From Oscillospiraceae bacterium (GTDB lineage: Bacteria; Bacillota; Clostridia; Oscillospirales; WRJC01), in assembly GCA_009777355.1 (NCBI GenBank), contig WRMA01000010.1:1-36665 (forward strand): 36,665 nt of DNA, given 5' to 3'. The notes under the pieces were generated by a model. That model was not told where the DNA came from. It did no database searches and saw only the letters and a list, made by a program, of their open reading frames with translations. Made by a program: the position numbers and the translations under genes. The first letter of the stretch is position 1, and every line of letters starts with the position of its first letter. Of the stretch, positions 6,401-13,304 are shown piece by piece.

Positions 6401-9120
6401 TTTACCGAGAGAAAATAAACGTCGCTGATTATGCCCGTATTATTCCCCGCGACACCTCCTACGTTATTATTTAAGTTAATTCCACCGTTAATTTCCGACT
6501 GCTCTACGCTTACCCGCCTGATAATTCCGGAGTTTGTCCCCGCTATACCCCCGACGTTATTATTGCCGTTTATCTCTGATTTTTCAAGGGTTAAACTGTG
6601 TATTTCCCCTCTGTTATACGCAAATAAACCGGTATTATTATTATCCCCGCCGTTAATAACTACTCCGCTTATAATATTTCCGCCGCCGTTATATTCCCCT
6701 GTGAAATCCGAGTTAATAACCGCGGCGTTAAAAATCATCGCTTCGCCGTTGCTTAAATCCTCTAATTCCCCCAGTTCTTTTCTGTACAGTTTAAAATCCG
6801 CGTTTAACTGCTGCGTATAATTATCCGCCGGGAATTTGCTTATATTCGCGATATGTCTGGGAGAACGTATAAGCCCGTATTCTTCCGGGGCAAAATTAGG
6901 GTTGAAATCGAGAGATTCACCGAGAGTTTCAATAAAACCGTTGGGTATATATAAATATCCTTTTCCATCGCTTATCTCAACGTCAAATTCCGCGCCGTAT
7001 ATTTCAGTTATATATTCGCCGTCCTCGCTATGCGAAAACTCTATTCCGTAACCGTCGTGTACGACTAATTTATTATCGGGAAGAACTTCGCCGCTTAATA
7101 AATATCTATATATTTCCGGTTCTTCTCCTGCGTATATTTCATAATAAAATAAATTTTCGACAGAAATATTCTCCGGTTCTATATTTTTGACGACGGGCCA
7201 GCTTTCTGGGGTCTGTATACCGGAGTAAAACGGGTAGGGATATATTTTATTATCGGGATTTAATATTTCTTCTGTGTCAAGTTCCGCGTAATACGTCCAG
7301 TCTAATCCCGGATTATACTGCAAAATCCCGTCCGTTCCAACGCCTTGGCTCAATATTTCGTTCGGCGTTTCAAGATTATATTCTTTGATTTGTTCCGGGA
7401 TTATTCCTTCTCCCGAAAGATAATAAGTATCCGTTAATATCCCGCCGGGCAATATTTCTCCCGCTATAGGATTTATTATATTTATCTCTTTGTTTTTCGG
7501 GGAAACGGCGAGAAACAAAGCTTTATCAGTAACGCCGCCGTTTTGTCCGGTTATCCCGCCGGCGTTATTGTCGCTTATAACGCGAATATAATTATCCGGG
7601 GAAACAAACGTCGCGTTTGCGATAGTTCCGCCGTTTAAATTTACCCCTACAATTCCGCCCGCATTTGATTTAGCGTATATTTGCCGGTTTTCCGTTCCCG
7701 GATTTTCTGTGAAGCTTACGTAAATATTCGTTATTGCGCCGTCGTTTATTCCGGCGACTGAGCCCGCGTTTATTCCTCCTTTAATTTCCGGATTTATCAG
7801 CGTAAGATTTCTAACGCTTCCGGTATTTAAAATATTACCGAACAGACCGGCGTTTTCAGTTCCGGGAGCGTTGATTTTAATATTCTCGATATTTTTACCG
7901 TTGCCGTTATATTCGCCTCTGAAATTATCGACCGGCTTAAAATTCGCGACCCCGTTATATTCAAGACTCATATTAATATTTTCGGTCTGGATATAAATTT
8001 TATCGTCCGTCTGATTTGATATACGGCGTATATTATTTAAGTGCCTCGCGGATTTGATTTCGAAATTATTTTCGGGTCTGTTCGGGTTATAGTAAAAATG
8101 CGTGTTAGCGGTAGAGAGGGAATTAAAGGACGCGCCGTCTGATTTCGTTACTTTCGCTTTTATATTTACGGGTTCTGCAGCGCCGCTTATATTATTATTA
8201 ATAAGAGGAGTATTAACGATATCCGCTCCGTCCGGGATTTCGTCGAGAATCCAGATATATCTTTTATATAATCCGCCCGCGTAAACGCCGGGGATTAAAT
8301 CGCCGATTTTTACGGGAGCTGTAATTTGAACCCCGTTTGCGGCGTTTATAATTTCGAAAATATACTCCTCTCCGTTTGCGATATTCTCTTCAGACAGTAA
8401 AAACTCCGCGTAAAGTATATTGACTTTACCGTTGAGATTTTTGTCGAAGCCGTCGTAAATATACGCCGCCTCGGGAATATTCGCGGCAAACGCCGCGCCC
8501 GCCGGGTTCGCGCCGTAATATCCCTGTTTTCTTTTTGAGGCGTGAGTATAATTATCAAATCCGCGTCCTCCCGTAACGTTGTTTATATTATCGCCGTTCT
8601 CCGGGGTATTATAATAACTAAACTCCGACTGCCCCGCGTCTCCGTAAAAAACAGACAAGACGACGCCCGTCCTGATATTATACTCCATCAGGAGCGCGCC
8701 GTTTAATATCGCTTTGTCTAATATAATTTCATCCAGTAAATTATAAAACGCATCCGTTAAATCGTCTCCGCCCAGCTCGTATCCGCCGGGCTTGCTTATA
8801 TAATAAATATAGTCGGCGTTATCAGGATTATCTTCCGGAATTTTAATAAACCCGGGAAGTTTCGTGTTGTCATCGTGATATTTTGTAAGCGTCTCTTTTA
8901 AATTTCTGTCCGTTACGCTTCGAATAAGCCGGTCCTGAGCGGCGAGATACAGGGTTCTCGCTATATTCATGCGGCCGGTCTGTCTGCCGTGTTCGATATA
9001 TCCGAGCATCGACGGAACCGACGCGGCGGCCAGAACCCCGAGAACAAACATAACGGCTATGACCTCAATCAGGGTAAACGCGGCCCTGCTTTTTATTTTG
9101 TCTATTAATTTCCCCCGCAT
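3433..9120 (-). CDS. Giant prepilin-like surface protein with GLUG and DUF11-like domains
   Basis: About 1,895 residues with no interruption. The N-terminus is a normal class III prepilin signal, SRAAFTLIEVIAVMFVLGVLAAASVPSM, with Glu5, then a pilin-like helix and ~60 residues typical of pilins. The rest is huge: two homologous modules (~residues 350-640 and ~750-1050), each opening with an S(A/P)RH..NI motif and holding three GLUG-type repeats such as VGGIAGTNSG; an unrecognised region with many Trp/Tyr (~1050-1400); and DUF11-like beta domains (~1450-1890) as found in Gram-positive surface proteins. I place the start at ATG 9120; the TTG at 9138 in the ORF track overlaps the GGAG site. Residue -1 is Ala rather than Gly. 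No LPXTG anchor is seen, so attachment would be through the pilin helix. A tip adhesin or very large minor pilin is the likely role (inference). Confidence 0.85.
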   Translation of the reverse strand: MRGKLIDKIKSRAAFTLIEVIAVMFVLGVLAAASVPSMLGYIEHGRQTGRMNIARTLYLAAQDRLIRSVTDRNLKETLTKYHDDNTKLPGFIKIPEDNPDNADYIYYISKPGGYELGGDDLTDAFYNLLDEIILDKAILNGALLMEYNIRTGVVLSVFYGDAGQSEFSYYNTPENGDNINNVTGGRGFDNYTHASKRKQGYYGANPAGAAFAANIPEAAYIYDGFDKNLNGKVNILYAEFLLSEENIANGEEYIFEIINAANGVQITAPVKIGDLIPGVYAGGLYKRYIWILDEIPDGADIVNTPLINNNISGAAEPVNIKAKVTKSDGASFNSLSTANTHFYYNPNRPENNFEIKSARHLNNIRRISNQTDDKIYIQTENINMSLEYNGVANFKPVDNFRGEYNGNGKNIENIKINAPGTENAGLFGNILNTGSVRNLTLINPEIKGGINAGSVAGINDGAITNIYVSFTENPGTENRQIYAKSNAGGIVGVNLNGGTIANATFVSPDNYIRVISDNNAGGITGQNGGVTDKALFLAVSPKNKEINIINPIAGEILPGGILTDTYYLSGEGIIPEQIKEYNLETPNEILSQGVGTDGILQYNPGLDWTYYAELDTEEILNPDNKIYPYPFYSGIQTPESWPVVKNIEPENISVENLFYYEIYAGEEPEIYRYLLSGEVLPDNKLVVHDGYGIEFSHSEDGEYITEIYGAEFDVEISDGKGYLYIPNGFIETLGESLDFNPNFAPEEYGLIRSPRHIANISKFPADNYTQQLNADFKLYRKELGELEDLSNGEAMIFNAAVINSDFTGEYNGGGNIISGVVINGGDNNNTGLFAYNRGEIHSLTLEKSEINGNNNVGGIAGTNSGIIRRVSVEQSEINGGINLNNNVGGVAGNNTGIISDVYFLSVNNHNNIPVSENGGGIAGNNAGIVSRAFYLAPAPVNENTGEFYPIVRKGEPATVNIINGGPSSFFLSGHRYSTDKRQSWINSGYNLETGGKKAAGGGVGLNTEFLEMDWLDFYYKIDKTEWEQNSDYPYLFIKNMGRPLEWTVTDSPPRPEQADRSAWDFTEPNANRAASVEFKNGDFSDVSYMEIPDAVTGTGAALTNLTTLTPNPYSPTRHFVNQDYITGWNTRPVNPDLNGLDAYQRESVNWVELQMPLNDPGYDANGWWNPSAGQWWTDEHNNYLNDFMYSDYKGNYAPLPYNINDSDYRYAELNAEIPGTLYQVCPTTPETQFIYSFYHASRLRTGTLNSTKREAVSGDRMNFYLTGIDIDSPGLQPGDSLTLIRPCRSPRRISPASSVSNQGGSQNPDWNPDAWNTVRYEDLETVYTDGEDLSYYRDRFSEDPDWPADNKPYLYDVWIADSGYGITFWSPVIITGIPDTGVGEIRQLLSADAKADGRIIGYWGVEYGWKHYYGIYEVPDGQFNTEFAFRSRETERTTTSNYLDGVSFLSPAFLSVNSYIKDENGESDVMFTLPGSVLTVEINVINYGEITAENILITNQIKPFDEYIKYIGNVKINGLDSEDTAVFDENGGVLKFNPGGLKLETNEEIKITFQIEVLTEVKDDPNKTTTLLYYFKNQTSVSYSQESGMKLAALSHEYRNASGPEPVQVYINPVKLTKTVEELGHNLFEITLKAENVYEQGAVNTRGLVTEWISGDFRIADKDSLDSSVFVIDTFGDGSSRIVAHNVNLSPDEREREIKYRLEYTGKGYGVSYLSMSSDYRYETGIESVSPGQPIYVSLAFPQPVAGIPVKTADNLTDEDFTFIIETADTHMLDITRTVNFSSGERLAHDDYNVTPEIFLVKFTDGDSGEYELTDSITNDDYGAVINKGSGRLEFTLTPGITDIIGEEREYIIRYKILLTAEKSGSQLKFNLDSDIIEIKIIVKPQNGGDGGEEG

Positions 9121-9127
9121 AAATATT

Positions 9128-9715
9128 TCACACTCCAAAAAATCCGGAAAAGTCCATTACGGTAAATTCAAAGCTTACGGTTATATTAGAAATATTAGAC
9201 GAATAAAACTCATAATCCGATTCCGGCCGGACTGAAAGAGACAGCCGGCTTATTTTTATATTGTCTGTTTGACCCAGAACAGATATAAGATTTCTGACCG
9301 AATTATAATCTCCGTTAAGCGACGCCGTTACTTCCACTTCATAAAAAGCGCCGGTATCTTCGTCTGCCGGACGTTTTTGAGGTGAAACCGACAGGGACAA
9401 TATAGAATTGAAGCCGCTTTCTCTGCACAATTCAGTTAAAATACCCGATATTTTTTCGTTAGATATATTTACCGGATAACTGATATTTATAATATTGAAT
9501 TTTTCTTCGGCTTTCATGCGGCTTAAAATTATGCCGGGTTCGTTGTCCAGTTTGATTTCCGTCCGGCGCATTTCCATAGCCAGCGCATCATATTCTTCGG
9601 ACAGGACGCCGGTTAGATTATACATCGGAAATATAATAAACTGCATTGTAATATACGCCGTAACCGTTACCGCCGCCGTAAAAATCAGGACTCTTTCCCG
9701 TTTGCTTAACCTCAT
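9128..9715 (-). CDS. pilO: PilO-like pilus alignment protein
   Basis: A 195-residue bitopic protein: short basic cytoplasmic N-terminus (MRLSKRER), one membrane helix (VLIFTAAVTVTAYITMQFII), a coiled-coil-prone stretch with LSEEYDALAMEMRRTEIKL, then a ferredoxin-like domain (SGILTELCRESGFNSILSLSVSP.. and EVEVTASLNGDYNSVRNLIS). This is the PilO/GspM plan, linking the cytoplasmic PilM/N platform to the pilus base on the outer face of the membrane. Gene order directly after the pilMN fusion supports the call more than sequence does. A GAGGT site overlaps the end of the preceding gene, and only a few bases separate it from the giant prepilin start. Confidence 0.8.
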   Translation of the reverse strand: MRLSKRERVLIFTAAVTVTAYITMQFIIFPMYNLTGVLSEEYDALAMEMRRTEIKLDNEPGIILSRMKAEEKFNIINISYPVNISNEKISGILTELCRESGFNSILSLSVSPQKRPADEDTGAFYEVEVTASLNGDYNSVRNLISVLGQTDNIKISRLSLSVRPESDYEFYSSNISNITVSFEFTVMDFSGFFGV

Positions 9716-9720
9716 TGACT

Positions 9721-11154
9721 TTATACCTCTACGTCTATATTAAAATTATAATATATTATGCCGTCGCTCCCGGCGCCGAAGCTGTAGCCGGTATACAAAA
9801 CCGATTCGACGAGCCCGCTCGCTTTGAGTTTTTCCGCGTAGTCCGAAGAATCCAGTTCGCTTACGCTCCTCGCGGCAATTCTTATAATGCCGGCAGACTC
9901 GTCGAACTCTATTCTTGAAACCGTTATTTTTTCTCCGTCCGCGTTAAAAATCAAATCCAGAATTTCGTTCGTGATTTCCGGCAGTTTATTTCCCGCCTCT
10001 TTTTTTTGATTCAGCTGTATTTCTATATCAGAATATTTCGCCGTCCGGTTCATAATCTCGTCGAGCTCGGCTGATTTTACGGATACGTCCGCTATATCTC
10101 CTTTTATTTTTTCAATATTTCCGGTAAGTTCGTATATTTGCGAAGCGAAATAAACGACCGTTCCCGCGAGCAGCGTCACGATTGCGAGGAAGGCGGCGAT
10201 TTCCGGCCTTCTCGGCCTTGTAAGTTCTTTGAATTGATTAAGCGTTTTAATACTTTGTATTAAATCGATTCCGTCCGGGGAAGAAACGAGATGAATATTA
10301 AGATACGCGAAGAGCGCCTCGGGAAGAGCTTCCGGGTTTTCGGGGTCTTTTCCCGTCGTTTCAATCTCCGTTATTTCAATTTCCTTATGCCGGTTGAGAG
10401 AGTTGATTATATCTGTATCGCCTTTTTCCAATCCCAGATAGCAGACGCGGGTTATATCGCTGATTTTCTCCGATTTCGCAAACCGTACAAGCCCGGATAA
10501 ATTATTCGCTATATCGTTTAAAAACGATTCTTTATTTTCGCCGTTAAGCCTGACTCTCGACATAAAGACGTTTACCCCGTTTTCAAATATAGCGGACAGC
10601 ATAGTTAAAGCGTCTATTACATTTATTACGAGAGTTTCGTTCTGAAATTCCAGCTTTGATTCTATATAGCTCATGACCGTCTGCGCGCCTATATGAACGG
10701 ACTTTAATTTTATTCCGGCGTTTCTAAAAACCGATATATATTCTTCGGCCTGGTTTCTGTCCGCGGCGCACGATAATATTTCAGCCTCGTTATTTTTCCC
10801 TTTGACAATACTGTAATCGAGAAGAAGCTCTCTAAAATTATCCGCCGCGTCTGAAAATTCGTCTTTTATAAGTCTGTAATACTGCCGCCGTTTGAGTTTT
10901 GGCGCGGGGAATTTCTTAACCGAAACGGAACCGCCGTCTATAACGAGCGACGTATTTCTGAAAAGCCCCGGGTTTTCGCGCCGCATAGAATCCAGACATT
11001 GCGTCAGGACTCCGCCGTCCGTTATTACGCCGTCGGCCATAACGCCTTCGGGCAGATAATAAACCTTATATTTATTTATTTTAAAGCTTCTGCCGGATTT
11101 AGTATAGCCTATCGCTTCGATTCTTTCCGGCGATATATAAACCGACGATTTCAT
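9721..11154 (-). CDS. Fused PilM-PilN type IV pilus assembly protein
   Basis: A 477-residue protein. The first ~320 residues resemble the actin-like PilM ATPase fold: an opening strand-turn SSVYISPERIEAIGY, VIDGGSVSVKKFPAP, and a later domain with LVINVIDALTMLSAIFENGV. This is followed by a single membrane helix (PEIAAFLAIVTLLAGTVVYFAS), a coiled-coil stretch (NIEKIKGDIADVSVKSAELDEI) and a ferredoxin-like C-terminal domain, i.e. a PilN-type bitopic protein. In most bacteria pilM and pilN are separate genes whose products bind through the PilN N-terminal peptide; here the two are one chain, and no separate pilN is present. The PilM half is somewhat degenerate, so nucleotide binding is not assured. 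Followed 5 bases later by pilO. Confidence 0.8.
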   Translation of the reverse strand: MKSSVYISPERIEAIGYTKSGRSFKINKYKVYYLPEGVMADGVITDGGVLTQCLDSMRRENPGLFRNTSLVIDGGSVSVKKFPAPKLKRRQYYRLIKDEFSDAADNFRELLLDYSIVKGKNNEAEILSCAADRNQAEEYISVFRNAGIKLKSVHIGAQTVMSYIESKLEFQNETLVINVIDALTMLSAIFENGVNVFMSRVRLNGENKESFLNDIANNLSGLVRFAKSEKISDITRVCYLGLEKGDTDIINSLNRHKEIEITEIETTGKDPENPEALPEALFAYLNIHLVSSPDGIDLIQSIKTLNQFKELTRPRRPEIAAFLAIVTLLAGTVVYFASQIYELTGNIEKIKGDIADVSVKSAELDEIMNRTAKYSDIEIQLNQKKEAGNKLPEITNEILDLIFNADGEKITVSRIEFDESAGIIRIAARSVSELDSSDYAEKLKASGLVESVLYTGYSFGAGSDGIIYYNFNIDVEV

Positions 11155-11192
11155 AATTTTCTATATCCTCAAAATATCGATTATTTTTATTT

Positions 11193-12236
11193 TTATTGCG
11201 CTATATTATTATACAAATCAAATACGGGCAGCATAACGGACAGCATAATAAAACAAATAATAGCCGCCATAGACACTATAAGAAGGGGTTCGAGAAGCCG
11301 CGTCATTCCCTCGGCCGCCGTTTCGGCTTCGTAATCGAGGCTTTCCGCCGCCGATATAAGCATACCGTCGAGATTGCCCGATTCCTCGCCTATTAAAACG
11401 TACGCCGCGAGTTTTTTGTCGAACCCCGATATTTTTCCGGCCGCTTCCGATAATAATTCCCCGTTCCTTACGTTTTCTATTAAGCCGTTAAGCTGTTCCC
11501 GTATAAACTTATTGCCGATTACGGACGCGCTTATTTCAAGGGAGTCTATAATCGATACCCCGCCCGAGTAAAGCGACGAGAGGGTCCTCGCGAATCTTGC
11601 CGTATAAATAGTTTTCAGTAATCTCCCGAACAATATAAACTTTAATTTTTTCTTATCGTACCAAAGGGAGACTTTATAAATCCCCGATAAATATTTTACA
11701 AAAGCCGTTATTATCAAAACTCCGGCTATCGTCCGGAGCCAGTAGGAGCGGAAAAACCGGCTGAGCGCGAACATGACCCGGGTAATAAGCGGCAGGGGCA
11801 TATCTTCAAACAGGCTGAACGTCTCGGGAAGTATGAGAGTGAATATAACCATCGCGGCAGTTCCGGTTACCGCCGATAAAACGACCGGGTAGGTCATTGC
11901 GGAGCGGATTTTATTGTTTAACCTATATTCTTTTTCGTAGTGCGCGGCCATCTTCGAGGCGGCGCGTCCGAGCTGACCGGACGTCTCTCCGGACGCGTAC
12001 ATATTTATTAGAAGCTCGGGGAACGCCGGTTTCTGAAGCCTCATCGCTTCGGACAGCGAAGAACCCGACGAAACGTCCTTATGCAGTTTGCCGTAAACCC
12101 CCAGAAGAACGGGCTTAAAATCCCTTGATTTTAAAATCCCGACGGCGCGTATAACCGTTATGCCGCTTTTCAGCATACCCGCAAGCTGTCTCGAAAATTC
12201 GGATATTTCGTTCGGTTTCAATTTATATCCCGGCAT
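11193..12236 (-). CDS. pilC: PilC/GspF-family inner-membrane platform protein
   Basis: A T2SSF-family protein of ~347 residues with the usual duplicated helical domain: EFSRQLAGMLKSGITVIRAV near the N-terminus and FARTLSSLYSGGVSIIDSLEISA in the second half, each followed by GE(E/T)SG(N/Q)L motifs. Three membrane segments are visible (SAVTGTAAMVIFTLILP, TIAGVLIITAFVKYL and a C-terminal LLIVSMAAIICFIMLSVMLPVF). It forms the membrane platform on which PilB acts. The start is set at ATG 12236, nine bases after GGAG; the ORF track's TTG at 12251 overlaps that site. It lies between pilD and pilMN in the same operon. Confidence 0.92.
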   Translation of the reverse strand: MPGYKLKPNEISEFSRQLAGMLKSGITVIRAVGILKSRDFKPVLLGVYGKLHKDVSSGSSLSEAMRLQKPAFPELLINMYASGETSGQLGRAASKMAAHYEKEYRLNNKIRSAMTYPVVLSAVTGTAAMVIFTLILPETFSLFEDMPLPLITRVMFALSRFFRSYWLRTIAGVLIITAFVKYLSGIYKVSLWYDKKKLKFILFGRLLKTIYTARFARTLSSLYSGGVSIIDSLEISASVIGNKFIREQLNGLIENVRNGELLSEAAGKISGFDKKLAAYVLIGEESGNLDGMLISAAESLDYEAETAAEGMTRLLEPLLIVSMAAIICFIMLSVMLPVFDLYNNIAQ

Positions 12237-12259
12237 CTCTTTATTCTCCAAAATTTACT

Positions 12260-12748
12260 TTACTGCCATATAAACAAAAATAAATTTAAATACGATTCGA
12301 TAATTCCGCCTATTTCGCCGCCGTAAAGCATGGCAAGGCAAATGCCCGCGCACAGATAAGGCCCGAACGCGATCGCCGCGCCTTTCTTCGCTTTACGGCT
12401 CAAGAGCAGATATATCGCGTATACTCCGCCCAGCAGGAGCGCTATGGAAAACGCCGCCAGCATATTTTTCCAGCCAAGTATAAATCCGCACGCCGCGGCG
12501 AGCTTTATGTCTCCCCCGCCGAAAGCGCCGTTTATTAAAAGCGAGATAATCAGCATGGGCAGGCTTATTACAAAAAAGCCGGCCGCGCGTTCCCAAATAT
12601 TAATTTCGGTAAATACCCGCGCAGACATAACCGCGAACGGCAGAAGGGCGAGTATTAGCGAATCCGGGATTTCCATCGTCTTAAAATCTATGACCGCTAT
12701 CGCGGCAAGTATTACGAATACTCCGAGAGTTATAATAAATCCCATCAT
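12260..12748 (-). CDS. pilD: Short prepilin peptidase (A24 family) without methylase domain
   Basis: An integral membrane aspartyl protease: first catalytic Asp in VIDFKTMEIPD and second in the signature GGGDIK, with about six hydrophobic segments. It should cleave the leaders of the pilins encoded in this operon. At ~160-170 residues it lacks the N-terminal cysteine-containing domain linked to N-methylation in full-length PilD (~250-290 residues), and resembles TadV/CpaA or archaeal-type short peptidases. The ORF track starts at TTG 12772, inside pilA and without a ribosome site; ATG 12748, preceded by TAATAGG 7 bases after the pilA stop, is more likely, though neither has a strong site. Whether pilins here are methylated by another enzyme is not known. 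Confidence 0.9.
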   Translation of the reverse strand: MMGFIITLGVFVILAAIAVIDFKTMEIPDSLILALLPFAVMSARVFTEINIWERAAGFFVISLPMLIISLLINGAFGGGDIKLAAACGFILGWKNMLAAFSIALLLGGVYAIYLLLSRKAKKGAAIAFGPYLCAGICLAMLYGGEIGGIIESYLNLFLFIWQ

Positions 12749-12755
12749 AAGCCTA

Positions 12756-13202
12756 TTAAGAGTTTCTGACAATCGAAGCCGGTTCTCCGGGTTTTATCGT
12801 AACGGTATAGTCGTTTTTAACGTATATAAGCTGCGAAACCACCCCGTTGCCGAAAGTAATGCCGTTTATATTTTCGACCGACAGGTCGGGAGCGAGCAGA
12901 CCCGCCAGTTTGTTATTGTACGCCGCGTTATTTCCCGCCGTCGGATTTGAACCGAAATGACCGGACGGCTGCCACTGACCGATACTGTGGTTCATAACGT
13001 GGGCTTCCGTGATAACCGCCTGAGCCGCGGTATACGTCGCTCTCGCCTCCGCGACCAGAGTTTTTCCCCTCGCGTCGCTGATAAAGCCGATAAGCGACGG
13101 AATACCGGCCGCCGCGAGTACCGCGATAATGACCAGTACGACGATAATCTCAACCAGCGTGAAGCCTTTTTTGTTTTTCAGCGCGGATAATCTGTTAATC
13201 AT
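12756..13202 (-). CDS. pilA: Major type IV pilin
   Basis: A 148-residue protein with a textbook type IVa prepilin start: LKNKKG then FTLVEIIVVLVIIAVLAAAGIPSLIGF, with Gly at -1, Phe at +1 and Glu at +5. The helix continues into ARGKTLVAEARATYTAAQAVITEA and a ~70-residue globular domain. No cysteine pair is present in the C-terminal domain, so there is no D-region disulfide. It is the shortest complete canonical pilin here and has its own candidate promoter between pilB and itself, which fits a high-copy fibre subunit. GGGAG lies ~10 bases before the ATG. Directly followed by the prepilin peptidase gene. Confidence 0.93.
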   Translation of the reverse strand: MINRLSALKNKKGFTLVEIIVVLVIIAVLAAAGIPSLIGFISDARGKTLVAEARATYTAAQAVITEAHVMNHSIGQWQPSGHFGSNPTAGNNAAYNNKLAGLLAPDLSVENINGITFGNGVVSQLIYVKNDYTVTIKPGEPASIVRNS

Positions 13203-13230
13203 AAATAATTTTCTCCCTGTGTTTTAATAT

Positions 13231-13258
13231 ATTTTATTTTTATTATTCTCTTTTTCAA
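13231..13258 (-). promoter_or_regulatory. Candidate sigma-A promoter for pilA
   Basis: On the - strand, TTGAAA and TAAAAT are separated by 16 bases in the 102-bp gap between pilB and pilA, about 29 bases before the pilA ATG. This would let the major pilin be made in excess of the rest of the operon. The gap is A+T-rich, so a chance match is possible. Confidence 0.45.
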
Positions 13259-13304
13259 ATTCGCAATCCCTGTTAATTATTCCCTTTTTGAAGAAATAAA
13301 AAAT

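Noticed and set aside
6330-7770. Repetitive Asn/Gly-rich DNA as a CRISPR or tandem repeat array
   Set aside because: The repeats are protein-level GLUG motifs of diverged DNA sequence and uneven spacing, not identical DNA repeats with spacers.
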